Assembly: GCF_024721175.1 (NCBI RefSeq)
Contig: NZ_CP099399.1
Span: 2,976,001 to 3,040,000 of the forward strand
Direction: 5' to 3'
Length of the DNA: 64,000 bases
Origin: Rhizobium sp. Pop5
GTDB taxonomy: Bacteria; Pseudomonadota; Alphaproteobacteria; Rhizobiales; Rhizobiaceae
Within the stretch, counting starts at the first letter, position 1, and each line of letters begins with the position of its first letter. The translations under genes were made by a program, and so were the position numbers. Under the pieces are notes generated by a model. It had not been told where the DNA came from. It did no database searches and saw nothing but the letters and a program-made list of their open reading frames with translations. Below are positions 1 through 8,054 of this stretch, in pieces.

Positions 1-111
1 GCGCGCAACACTGTGGCCGGCGGTCCGTTCGGCGATGACGCCGCGACCGAAGTGGCCTTGATGGCGGCGCGCAAGCGTTTGGGAAATATGCTGCGGAGAG
101 GACAGGCATGA
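1..111 (+). CDS. C-terminal end of an unidentified protein (partial)
   Basis: An open frame runs in from the left edge and stops at TGA 109-111. It encodes 36 residues ending in the basic segment RKRLGNMLRRGQA. The stop overlaps the ATG of the next gene by 4 bases (ATGA), so the two are almost certainly co-transcribed and translationally coupled in the polysaccharide cluster. Too little is present to name the family; an enzyme of exopolysaccharide synthesis is expected from context only. Confidence 0.6.
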   Translation, partial: ARNTVAGGPFGDDAATEVALMAARKRLGNMLRRGQA

Positions 112-1088
112 ACCAGCAAGAGACCTTCCCGCATCGATCCGCTGGCACCGTGACGAATACCGCGCCATTGAACATTGCCGTCGGCGTGCTGACCTACCGA
201 CGTCTGGACGGGATTGCCAAGCTGCTTGACGTCATGACTCGCCAGATCAGGCACTCCGCCCGCCCCTATCATCTCACCATGGTGATTGTCGACAATGATG
301 CTGCCGGCAGCGCAAGGGCGACGGTGGAGAGCTTTGGCCAAACTGGCGCCTATGATCTGATCTACGTCGTCGAGCAGAACCAGGGCATACCCTTTGCGCG
401 CAACAGAGCGCTGGATTCGGCGCCTCCCGGCACCGACCTTTTTTGCTTTCTCGACGATGACGAATGGCCGGTCGACGGCTGGCTGGATGCAATGCTGGAA
501 ACCCGCGGGAAAAACCGCGCCGATTGCGTCTACGGTCCGGTCCAGCCGGTCTATCCCGAGAACCCGCCGGAATATTTCATCAAGGCGCGGGTCTTCGAAC
601 GCAAGAAGAACCAGGACGGTCAGCGCATCAACTACGCGGCCTCCAATAACGTCATGTTCGATTATCCCCTGATCCGCTCGTGGAATCTGCGTTTTGAAGA
701 GAAGATGCGCTACACCGGGGGAACGGACTACCTGTTCTTCAATCAGGCTATCCGCCGTGGCATGCAGGTTTTCTGGGCTGACAAGGCGCTTGTCTATGAT
801 ATCGTTCCTGCGAACCGGATGACCTGGAAGTGGGTGTTGCAGAGACAGTACCGGCTCGGCAATACCTTCGCGGTCAGCGAGGTCCTACATGGCAACCTCA
901 AGCGCAGGATCTACCGCGCGGCCTATGGCGCCTCGCGAGTGGCGCTCGGGCTGGTCATGCTGCCGGCCATCTTGATTTCGCCTTACTGGGGCATGCGGGC
1001 CCTCACCCACGTCCTGCGTGGCGCCGGTATGGTTAATGGAATTCTCGGACATGCATACCAGGAATATAAGCCCAATGCCGCCCTCTAG
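108..1088 (+). CDS. Family 2 glycosyltransferase (ExoM-like)
   Basis: Cytoplasmic GT-A glycosyltransferase of 326 residues, predicted to add one sugar of the exopolysaccharide repeat unit to the lipid-linked intermediate. The N-terminal half shows the GT2 hallmarks: a NIAVGVLTYRR first strand near residue 23, VDND near 61, NQGIPFARNRAL near 92 and the metal-binding FLDDDEWP near 114. The layout resembles ExoM of Sinorhizobium. A hydrophobic stretch at about 278-297 near the C-terminus may sit in the membrane. It overlaps the preceding partial gene by 4 bases and is followed within 25 bp by a Wzy-like gene, so it belongs to the same operon. In R. leguminosarum a pssC-type transferase lies in this neighbourhood, but sequence alone does not settle the symbol or acceptor sugar. 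Confidence 0.85.
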   Translation: MNQQETFPHRSAGTVTNTAPLNIAVGVLTYRRLDGIAKLLDVMTRQIRHSARPYHLTMVIVDNDAAGSARATVESFGQTGAYDLIYVVEQNQGIPFARNRALDSAPPGTDLFCFLDDDEWPVDGWLDAMLETRGKNRADCVYGPVQPVYPENPPEYFIKARVFERKKNQDGQRINYAASNNVMFDYPLIRSWNLRFEEKMRYTGGTDYLFFNQAIRRGMQVFWADKALVYDIVPANRMTWKWVLQRQYRLGNTFAVSEVLHGNLKRRIYRAAYGASRVALGLVMLPAILISPYWGMRALTHVLRGAGMVNGILGHAYQEYKPNAAL

Positions 1089-1112
1089 TATCGTTTGCAG
1101 GAGCGTCTTCGG

Positions 1113-2480
1113 ATGAGTTACGGCCCTTCTTATGCTCCAGACGGAGAAATCGATCTGACGCAATACGCCGCGAGGCCGCGTCGTGGCATCAAGAAAGAGA
1201 CGCTGGTCCGCGGGCTCCTCACGGTCATGCTCTATGTCACGCTCTTGCGGGCAACCGCCATGTGGTATGGCTACCCATCAGTTTTCGATGAAGATGCCGC
1301 TGTGGATCCGCTTCCGCAGAAGCTGATGCTATACTCGCTGATTCCGATGATCGGCCTCTACTTCTTCCTGGAGCCAAATCGATTTCTTTCCTATTTTCGG
1401 AGAATCCCGGTCCTCGTCATCGTTGTCGCCGGCTTTTCACTGATATCCATTGCCTTGTCGATTAGTTTTGGCGCATCCGCGCGCGGCATCGCCGCCGTGG
1501 CGATATTGACGATCGGCCCACTCCTCTACAGACATCGCTACGGCAGTGTCGAAACGTTCAGGCTGCTTCAAAACTTCGCCATCGTCGCAGCCTTTGCCAA
1601 CGTCTTATATATAATTGCCTTTCCGCGTTTTGCCATCATGGGTGGCTCCTATGCCGGGATGGTCAAAGGGCTATTTTATCATAAAAACACGATGGGACAG
1701 TTCTTTGCCGTCGCGTTCATTGTCGTGATTTCGATTGGGCTGCCGCCCTCCAGGCTTCGATATCGGACGTTGTTTCGCTGGGCAGCTTTGTTGCTGATGC
1801 TTTTGCTGGTCGCCGTCTCGCGCTCGTCGACAGCCGTTGTCATGTTGGCAATGGGCCTTGCGACGCTCGCTGGTCTGAAGATGATGTTCAAGATCGGCAA
1901 CTCCGGCGTGCGATCGTTCTTTCTGTTGTTTCTCTGCCTCGTGCTCGGCTTTATGGGCGCTTCCGCCTATCTCGGTGCTGCGCAGTTGATTGCTGATGCC
2001 TTCGGCAAGGATTTGACATTCTCCGGACGAACGAACATCTGGGAGCAGTTGATTCCACTTATCTATGCCAACCCTATTTTTGGATATGGTTTCGCTCTGT
2101 TTCGACAACCAGATATCATGGAGCAATTCGTACACGTAACGTTCGATGCACGATCGACGCATAACACCTATCTGGAACTCGCGCTTAATATCGGAGTGCC
2201 AGGAACGGTGGCCTGGGTTGTGTTTTTGTTCAAGCGCCTCGGGCAACGGATTACCACCGTCTCGGCAGGCGCGGCGCTGAACGAAGTTCAAGCGAAAGAA
2301 GTCGCGGTCATCCTTATGATTATGATCGGCGCAATGATGGAGGCTGGCCTGATGTTGGCCCCCGTCGTACTTTGGCCGCTGATGGTGGTATGTTTGCCTA
2401 AAGATTCTTCGCCCAGTTCCTTCAGGCCCAGGCCGAGAAAGGCAGCCCTGCCGAATTCTCGTCGAAGACTGGCGGTATGA
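1113..2480 (+). CDS. O-antigen ligase / Wzy-type polymerase family membrane protein (ExoQ-like)
   Basis: Polytopic inner-membrane protein of 455 residues with about ten hydrophobic segments. The family signature is a periplasmic loop with SGRTNIWEQLIP, then GYGF, then THNTYLELALNIGVPG in the C-terminal half, as in the Wzy_C/O-antigen ligase superfamily. Such proteins polymerise or transfer lipid-linked glycan repeats. The start is ATG 1113, preceded by GCAGGAG about 10 bases upstream; an in-frame TTG at 1095 lies before this ribosome-binding site and is rejected. The same locus carries a second Wzy-like protein (pssT, 16475-17884), so this one may be an accessory polymerase or ligase. The C-terminal 35 residues are basic and proline-rich. 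Confidence 0.85.
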   Translation: MSYGPSYAPDGEIDLTQYAARPRRGIKKETLVRGLLTVMLYVTLLRATAMWYGYPSVFDEDAAVDPLPQKLMLYSLIPMIGLYFFLEPNRFLSYFRRIPVLVIVVAGFSLISIALSISFGASARGIAAVAILTIGPLLYRHRYGSVETFRLLQNFAIVAAFANVLYIIAFPRFAIMGGSYAGMVKGLFYHKNTMGQFFAVAFIVVISIGLPPSRLRYRTLFRWAALLLMLLLVAVSRSSTAVVMLAMGLATLAGLKMMFKIGNSGVRSFFLLFLCLVLGFMGASAYLGAAQLIADAFGKDLTFSGRTNIWEQLIPLIYANPIFGYGFALFRQPDIMEQFVHVTFDARSTHNTYLELALNIGVPGTVAWVVFLFKRLGQRITTVSAGAALNEVQAKEVAVILMIMIGAMMEAGLMLAPVVLWPLMVVCLPKDSSPSSFRPRPRKAALPNSRRRLAV

Positions 2481-2592
2481 TTTTGATTTTAAAACGCTGG
2501 CTTCCGACTGGAAGTGTCGAGTATCGGAACAGTGGTGGTTGTTTTAAGATGAACCGGTGTTTTGCGTAATTCTCAATATGAGGTCCTAATCT

Positions 2593-3051
2593 ATGGCTGA
2601 GAAAAAATTGAAAGTTCTCGCGGCCTCCTCCGGAGGCGGCCATTGGGAACAGCTGATGGCCATGCGCGGCGCGTTCGAAGGCTGCGATATCGTCTTTGCA
2701 ACGACCATCCCTGGGCTGCTTGCCAAATACAACATTCGGGGCGGGCTCGTCCTTCCCGATTGCAGCCGCGACTCGATTACCATGTCGATCCGGTGCTTTT
2801 TCAGCGCCTTCTATATCGTCATCAAGCACAGGCCCGATGTTGTCATCTCGACTGGTGCCGCGCCCGGGCTCTTTTGCCTGCTCGCCGGCAAATTGACGGG
2901 CAAGCGGACGATCTGGATCGACAGCGTTGCCAATGTCGAGAAGCTGTCCCTGTCGGGCAAACTGGCCGGTCATATTGCAACGCTCTGGCTCACGCAGTGG
3001 CAACATCTCTCGCGGCCGGATGGCCCGCATTATGCAGGAGCGGTCCTTTGA
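2593..3051 (+). CDS. pssD: Glucuronosyltransferase membrane subunit PssD (Alg14-like)
   Basis: This 152-residue protein matches the Alg14 half of a split GT-B glycosyltransferase. It starts with a Rossmann-like strand and the SSGGGHWEQL motif (residues 12-21), followed by VVISTGAAPGLFCLLAGK and a membrane-associating amphipathic region. In R. leguminosarum PssD and PssE together transfer glucuronic acid to the lipid-linked glucose, the second step of EPS assembly; the function here is inferred from that pair. A GAGGTC ribosome-binding site precedes ATG 2593. The stop overlaps the pssE start by four bases, fitting stoichiometric production of the two subunits. Confidence 0.88.
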   Translation: MAEKKLKVLAASSGGGHWEQLMAMRGAFEGCDIVFATTIPGLLAKYNIRGGLVLPDCSRDSITMSIRCFFSAFYIVIKHRPDVVISTGAAPGLFCLLAGKLTGKRTIWIDSVANVEKLSLSGKLAGHIATLWLTQWQHLSRPDGPHYAGAVL

Positions 3052-3524
3052 TCCTCGTCACCGTCGGAACGCAGCTGCCGTTCGATCGCCTCGTCAAGGC
3101 CGTCGACACCTTTGCAAGGGATTTGACCAGACCGGTTCTGGCCCAGATCGGCAAGGGCACCTACACGCCCCAGAACATGAAATGGATCAAGAATATCGAG
3201 CCTGCGGATTTCGATAGCGTCTTTCGCGACGCGTCGGTTATCGTCTCTCATGCGGGGATCGGCACTGTCCTCACGGCAAAACGTTTCGGCAAACCGATCA
3301 TTCTCGTTCCGAGGAAGGCGGCCCTCGGCGAGCACCGAAACGATCATCAGCTCGCCACGGTGAGCCAACTCGTGGGCCGGCCCGGCATCTATGTTGCCAA
3401 TACCGATGACGAACTCAAAAACTATCTTCTCGAGGAACTGGATAGTCCCTCTCACGAAGATCCGTCCGAGCTCGGACGCACGTCGCTTGTCAATTACCTG
3501 AAAGGCTATCTCGCGGCCGGCTGA
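3048..3524 (+). CDS. pssE: Glucuronosyltransferase catalytic subunit PssE (Alg13-like)
   Basis: C-terminal GT-B half (glycosyltransferase family 28 C-terminal type), 158 residues. It opens with MILVTVGTQLPFDRLVKAV and carries the nucleotide-sugar binding pattern VSHAGIGTVLTAKRFGKPIILVPR with GEHRNDHQ (about residues 65-105), as in Alg13. The start is TTG 3048, inside the pssD stop, with CAGGAG at 3035-3040. The frame is open further upstream as far as 2643, but that part is only the shadow of pssD. It acts with PssD at the cytoplasmic membrane face on the glucose-primed lipid carrier. It is the last plus-strand gene before the convergent SGNH hydrolase 40 bp downstream. Confidence 0.88.
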   Translation: MILVTVGTQLPFDRLVKAVDTFARDLTRPVLAQIGKGTYTPQNMKWIKNIEPADFDSVFRDASVIVSHAGIGTVLTAKRFGKPIILVPRKAALGEHRNDHQLATVSQLVGRPGIYVANTDDELKNYLLEELDSPSHEDPSELGRTSLVNYLKGYLAAG

Positions 3525-3563
3525 GCGACAACAGTCGCAGTCACCCCGGCAAGGGAAGGATCT

Positions 3564-4259
3564 TCATCCGCCGCAATCGCCGCCGGCGATATGTTTGACA
3601 AGTTCCGGCACGATGATCCTGGAAGCGGTGTCCGGCAGGGGATGCGCACCGTCGGGAATTGCCGCCGCGAGTTCCGCTGCCGGCAGACGTTCCCAGTTGG
3701 GACGGTGATCGACGAATTCCAGGCCACGTTGCTGTGCTTCCGCCTGATGGGCCGAGATGTAGCTTTCGACAAAGGGACGGATCAGGCCGCGCAGCCCTGA
3801 AAACGGATTCATCGCCATGACGATAATCCGCGCCCGCGGCACGCGCTGCCGGAGCTGATCGAGGATCTCACCGATATCCTGCCGGCTTCGCGAAAGCGAT
3901 ACGAACCGCTGCAAAGTTGCGTCATTGGCGTAAAGCTCGATCAGGATGATGTCGGGCTGCTCGGCGACGACGCGATCGATTTGGGTCAAGGCCCATATGG
4001 TCGTCTCACCGCTTTTTGCAACGCTCACGACGTTCACCGGCCGCTGAAGGCAGGCTGCCAGATCCTTCTCGAGTGCGGGCTGCCAGCCTCCGCGAGCCGT
4101 CAAGGACGTCCCGAACGCCACGATTTTCAACGGCGGAAGATTTTCGGCATAACCGCCTTTCGGCGCCGAGAACGTCACGAGGCACACCAAAAACAGCAAC
4201 AGTCCATTCGCCAGCCGTCTCTCAATGGGCATCGCTCGCCAAAGCCGCAAACCTGTCAT
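3564..4259 (-). CDS. Secreted SGNH/GDSL-type hydrolase
   Basis: This 231-residue protein has an N-terminal signal peptide or anchor (hydrophobic LANGLLLFLVCLVTFSA, about residues 17-33). An SGNH esterase fold follows: block I VAFGTSLTARGG carries the nucleophilic Ser, block II VAKSGETT the oxyanion Gly, block III LYANDAT the Asn, and block V DGAHPLP the catalytic Asp/His pair. Such enzymes typically remove acyl groups, and EPS of rhizobia is O-acetylated, so a periplasmic or surface esterase acting on polysaccharide is plausible but not shown. It lies 222 bp downstream of prsE with a hairpin between, so it may have its own promoter. R. leguminosarum has an ORF next to prsE at this place. Confidence 0.8.
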   Translation of the reverse strand: MTGLRLWRAMPIERRLANGLLLFLVCLVTFSAPKGGYAENLPPLKIVAFGTSLTARGGWQPALEKDLAACLQRPVNVVSVAKSGETTIWALTQIDRVVAEQPDIILIELYANDATLQRFVSLSRSRQDIGEILDQLRQRVPRARIIVMAMNPFSGLRGLIRPFVESYISAHQAEAQQRGLEFVDHRPNWERLPAAELAAAIPDGAHPLPDTASRIIVPELVKHIAGGDCGG

Positions 4260-4440
4260 GGAGAGACCATATCCCGGCGGAAACGATACGTCACGCGGCA
4301 GGCCGCCATTTGGGAGAATTGTTACATCCTTCCCAAAGCCGTCCTATGCAGCTTGAGGCAATGTCATCGACACGTCGCCTCAAGCCTGCCCCAACACGAC
4401 AAGAATGAACCGCAGCTCCAACTCGGCGGATGATATGAAT

Positions 4441-4473
4441 CATCTGATCGCAGCGCCCCGCAACGATCAGATG
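4441..4473 (-). terminator. Stem-loop downstream of prsE
   Basis: A perfect 10-bp inverted repeat, CATCTGATCG at 4441-4450 and CGATCAGATG at 4464-4473, lies 9 bp past the prsE stop. A U-run is weak (ATTCAT), so it may be a terminator or an mRNA-stabilising hairpin. A second 9-bp inverted repeat (GCTTGAGGC/GCCTCAAGC) lies at 4351-4385. Confidence 0.5.
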
Positions 4474-4481
4474 GTCTCCAA

Positions 4482-5789
4482 TCACTCCTCGCGGAATACG
4501 TGCTGCATCTGATCGGTCAGCGGTTTCGTGAGATAGGAGATAACGGTCCTGTCGCCGATCTTGATGAAGACTTCGGCCGGCATGCCCGGATAGAGCTTGA
4601 TCGACTTCAGCTTCGCCAGGCTTTCAGGCTTCGGCTTGACACGAACGGGATAGTAGCTGATGCCCGTCCGCTCATCCCGGACGATATCCGGCGCAATCGA
4701 GGTGATCTCGCCGCTCACATCAGGCGTCGTACGCTGATCGAAGGCGCTGAACCTGACATCGACGGATTGGCTGACGTGAATCTGGTCGATGTCGCGGGTC
4801 GCGACCTTCGCCTCGACCGTAAGATCGTCATTTTCGGGAACGACGAGCATCAGTGTCTGACCGGGATCGATGACGCCGTTGACCGTGTGAACCGCAAGCT
4901 CGTGAACCCGCCCGCTCAATGGCGCGGTAATGTCGAGACGGTGGAGCTGATCGAGCGCAGTTCCACGCCGCTCTTCATATTCGGCGATCTGTGCTTCGAC
5001 GTCGGTCAGGTCCTTGGCGATCTCCGAACGACGATCCTCATCCAGCTGGATTGTCTGACGGTCGAGCTCGATCGACTTACCTTCGGCCTCGGCCTTGGCC
5101 GCGATTTCCTGGCCGCTGTTACCCTGGAGATCGGCGCGTGCGCGCTTCAGCTGATTCAAACGCTGAAGCGTGACGAGACCTTTCTTGTAAAGAGTATCGA
5201 CGCCTTCAAGTTCCTGTTCGATCAGGCCGAGGGAATCATTGGTCGCGTTGATCTGAACGACCAAACCTTTGATCTGCTCGGCCAACTGATCCTTGCGCGA
5301 CGCCAGCTGGCTCTTCATGCCCACAAGTGCCGACCTGCGGCTGTCGAACAGCTTCTGCTCGCCGTCGAGCAGCTTCTGCGCCGACGTGCTGGATGTCAGA
5401 TCGCTGATATTTTCCTCGACCTCGAAGGATTCGGCGCCGATCCGTTCCGCTTTGAGACGGGCACGGCGCGCATAGAGCTGCGCGAGCGTGCTCTCGACGA
5501 TCGAAAGCTGGGCCTTCGTCGTCGTCCCATCGAGCCGTATCAGGACTTGGCCAGCCGTCACATGGTCGTTCTCGGCGACCAAGAGCTCTGACACGATACC
5601 GCCGGTCAGGTGCTGGATCTTCTTGACATCGCCATCGACGACGACGACGCCCTCGCCGATGACGGCGCTCGAAAGTTCGGTCGTCGCCGCCCAGCCGCCA
5701 ATGCCGCAAACGAGTGCGATAGACAGGGCCCCGACAACCATGACATGGCGATGGAGCGAGCGCTTCGATTCACTAGTGACTTTAGTCAA
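4482..5789 (-). CDS. prsE: Type I secretion membrane fusion protein PrsE (HlyD family)
   Basis: Periplasmic adaptor of a type I secretion system, 435 residues. It has a short cytoplasmic N-terminus, one membrane helix (about residues 15-33, VVGALSIALVCGIGGWAAT), a barrel/lipoyl half GEGVVVVDGDVKKIQHLTGGIV, a long coiled-coil hairpin (about 90-270) and the second lipoyl half APLSGRVHELAVHTVNGVIDPGQ. The C-terminal beta-barrel ends with PGMPAEVFIKIGDRTVISYLTKPL, as in PrtE/PrsE proteins. It lies 15 bp after prsD and is surely co-transcribed with it. In R. leguminosarum PrsDE exports the PlyA/PlyB lyases and Rap adhesins. Candidates with those features are encoded next door at 8055-9626 and 10310-11017. 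Confidence 0.92.
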   Translation of the reverse strand: MTKVTSESKRSLHRHVMVVGALSIALVCGIGGWAATTELSSAVIGEGVVVVDGDVKKIQHLTGGIVSELLVAENDHVTAGQVLIRLDGTTTKAQLSIVESTLAQLYARRARLKAERIGAESFEVEENISDLTSSTSAQKLLDGEQKLFDSRRSALVGMKSQLASRKDQLAEQIKGLVVQINATNDSLGLIEQELEGVDTLYKKGLVTLQRLNQLKRARADLQGNSGQEIAAKAEAEGKSIELDRQTIQLDEDRRSEIAKDLTDVEAQIAEYEERRGTALDQLHRLDITAPLSGRVHELAVHTVNGVIDPGQTLMLVVPENDDLTVEAKVATRDIDQIHVSQSVDVRFSAFDQRTTPDVSGEITSIAPDIVRDERTGISYYPVRVKPKPESLAKLKSIKLYPGMPAEVFIKIGDRTVISYLTKPLTDQMQHVFREE

Positions 5790-5804
5790 ATTACGTCCTC
5801 CGGC

Positions 5805-7571
5805 CTATTCGGCCGCATTAATGCCGTCAACCACGACCTTGAGCTGAGCTACACGGTCGGCAATGGGAGTGCGGGCCGCTTCCGGGCGGCTGACCCGCGC
5901 CATCACTTCCTCCTTGGGACCGAATGCGATCATCCGGCCGTCCTGCATCATCAGGACGAAATCGCACACCGCCAGAACGCCGGACCGATGTGCGATGACA
6001 ACGACGATGCCCCCGCGTGCGCGCACGCTCATGATTGCCGCACTCAGCGCCCGTTCGCCCTCTTCGTCGAGATTGGAGTTCGGTTCGTCGAGCACGACAA
6101 GGAAGGGCTCGCCGTAAAGCGCCCGTGCAAGCGCGATACGTTGTCTCTGGCCGGCCGAGAGCGATGCTCCCCCGTCGCCGATTTCAGTTTCGTAGCCGTT
6201 CGGCAGACGCAGAATGAGATCATGAACGCGCGCCGCCCTTGCTGCGGAAACCACCGCCTCGGGTGACATGTCCTTGGCGAAGCGACAGATATTCTGCGCG
6301 ACGGTGCCTGAGAAGAGCTCCACGTCCTGCGGGAGATAGCCGATATGCCGGCCGAGCGCGTCTATATCCCACTGGTCGAGCGCTGCGCCGTCAAGGCGAA
6401 TGGAACCTCTGAAGGACGGCCAAATGCCCATCATCGCACGCGCCAATGAAGACTTGCCAGAGGCGCTGTAACCGATGACCCCGAGCGCGCTCCCTGCCCT
6501 CAAGCCGAAGCTGACATCGGAAATGACCAGGCGCTGGCCTGCCGGCGGGCCGCTTGCCAGCCCCTCGACGGTGACCTGCTTGGACGGAGCCGCAAGCGCA
6601 AGCGGAGCTGGAATTTCCGGAATGGTTTTCAGCAGATTGGAAAGCCGCGCCCAGCTTTGCTGTGCGGAAACGAAACCGCGCCAATTTCCGATCGCTGCTT
6701 CCACGGGCGCCAGAGCGCGGGACGTCAGGATGGAACCGGCAATGATGATGCCCGAGGAGGCCTGTCCCTGAATGACCAGGATGGCGCCGGTCGCAAGCGT
6801 CCCCGATTGCAGGGCGATGCGGAAGATCTTCGACAGGGTCGCATATCCGTTACCGACATCCGAGGCCTGCCGGGTGATCGTGCGGTACTCCTCGTTCTTT
6901 CGATCCCAGATCTCCGCCATCGTGCCGGCCATGCCCATCGCATGGATGACTTCGGAGTTGCGGATCGAAGTCTGGGCAAAGGCATTCCGCATGTTGCCGG
7001 CGTCGGACTGCTTTTTTGAAAGCGTCCGCGTTCCCTGGTTGGTGAGGAACGTCAGGATGGCGAGGATCAGCGATCCACCGATCGCGATATAGCCGATCGC
7101 CGGATGGAACATGAAACAGATCACGATATAGAAGGGCAGCCAAGGCAGATCGAACATCGCCGTCGGGCCCATACCGGACAGGAAGGTTCTGATCTGATCG
7201 AAGTCGCGGAGTGGCTGAAGCCCGTCGCCGCCGATCTTGACCTTCAGCGGCGCCTTGATGATCGCCCGGAACACACGCCCGTTCATCGTCTCGTCGAGCG
7301 CGCCGGCAACGCGCACAAGCATCCTGCTGCGCAGGACTTCGAACGCGCCCTGGAAGGCGTAAAGAGTGAGCGCCAGTATCGCCAAGGCGGCCAGCGTCGG
7401 TATGCTTTTGCTGGGAATGACACGATCATATACCTCGAGCATGAAAAACGAGCTCGTGAGATAGAGGATATTGATAAGCGCGCTTGCTATACCGATAAAT
7501 ACAAGACCACCTTTACATTTCCGCAAGGCTTTGGACGGCTCGCTGACATCAGCTGCTGAACTCTGAAACAC
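5805..7571 (-). CDS. prsD: Type I secretion ABC transporter PrsD (permease/ATPase)
   Basis: Inner-membrane exporter with an N-terminal ABC transmembrane domain (first helices in KGGLVFIGIASALINILYLTSSFFM and the next 40 residues) and a C-terminal ATPase. The ATPase shows Walker A GYSASGKSS, the Q-loop region YLPQDVELF, signature LSAGQRQRIALARAL, Walker B VVLDEPNSNLD and switch His in VIAHR. It energises secretion of proteins with uncleaved C-terminal signals. The frame is open up to 7655. A GAGAGGGA ribosome-binding site at 7581-7588 (minus strand) favours starting at GTG 7571 (588 aa) or TTG 7574, and the extra upstream residues do not look coding. prsE follows after 15 bp. Confidence 0.9.
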   Translation of the reverse strand: MFQSSAADVSEPSKALRKCKGGLVFIGIASALINILYLTSSFFMLEVYDRVIPSKSIPTLAALAILALTLYAFQGAFEVLRSRMLVRVAGALDETMNGRVFRAIIKAPLKVKIGGDGLQPLRDFDQIRTFLSGMGPTAMFDLPWLPFYIVICFMFHPAIGYIAIGGSLILAILTFLTNQGTRTLSKKQSDAGNMRNAFAQTSIRNSEVIHAMGMAGTMAEIWDRKNEEYRTITRQASDVGNGYATLSKIFRIALQSGTLATGAILVIQGQASSGIIIAGSILTSRALAPVEAAIGNWRGFVSAQQSWARLSNLLKTIPEIPAPLALAAPSKQVTVEGLASGPPAGQRLVISDVSFGLRAGSALGVIGYSASGKSSLARAMMGIWPSFRGSIRLDGAALDQWDIDALGRHIGYLPQDVELFSGTVAQNICRFAKDMSPEAVVSAARAARVHDLILRLPNGYETEIGDGGASLSAGQRQRIALARALYGEPFLVVLDEPNSNLDEEGERALSAAIMSVRARGGIVVVIAHRSGVLAVCDFVLMMQDGRMIAFGPKEEVMARVSRPEAARTPIADRVAQLKVVVDGINAAE

Positions 7572-8054
7572 CAATATTAATCCCTCTCTTGCCACATCGC
7601 ACGCAAACAAACACGCCCGCACACGTTGCAGCTTCAGGCCATCACGCCCGATCAATGATATGGCTACTTGGATCCCGGCGCTGGCGCCGAACTTCCGCTT
7701 GCAAGCCAGAGCTTATTATGTGAATCGCACCAAAAAATGACCAAAAAACCCAATTTATAGCGAGCGATTTCAGGGGCTCTAGATTAACGCTACGCTAAAT
7801 ATACCGGCAGAAGCAAGTGAAAATTGCAAATCGCCCAATAACGGCTCAGCGCGGCTACCGCTTTGCGCGCATAAACACGATATTTACTAGGGGATTAACT
7901 ATATTTGCAATCTATAGTTTGCTTAACTATGAGCCGCTAACATATTTTGTGACTGCCCGTCCTGCCCTCTCGCCGGTTCGAATACGGCGAAAATTTGTTA
8001 ACCAAGCCAAGCATCGAAGGAAGCCGGCCGGCGCCGATACTATCATGACACATC
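7572..8054. other. AT-rich intergenic region upstream of prsD
   Basis: This 483-bp stretch between the end of the lyase gene and prsD is markedly more AT-rich than the flanking genes and must hold the prsD promoter. I saw no convincing ORF, RNA gene or long palindrome. The small ORF at 7817-8104 has no ribosome-binding site and is not credible. Confidence 0.5.

Noticed and set aside
4500..5591. Long plus-strand ORF (363 codons)
   Set aside because: It is antisense to prsE, whose domain structure is clear; the plus frame shows no domain and reflects GC-rich codon bias.
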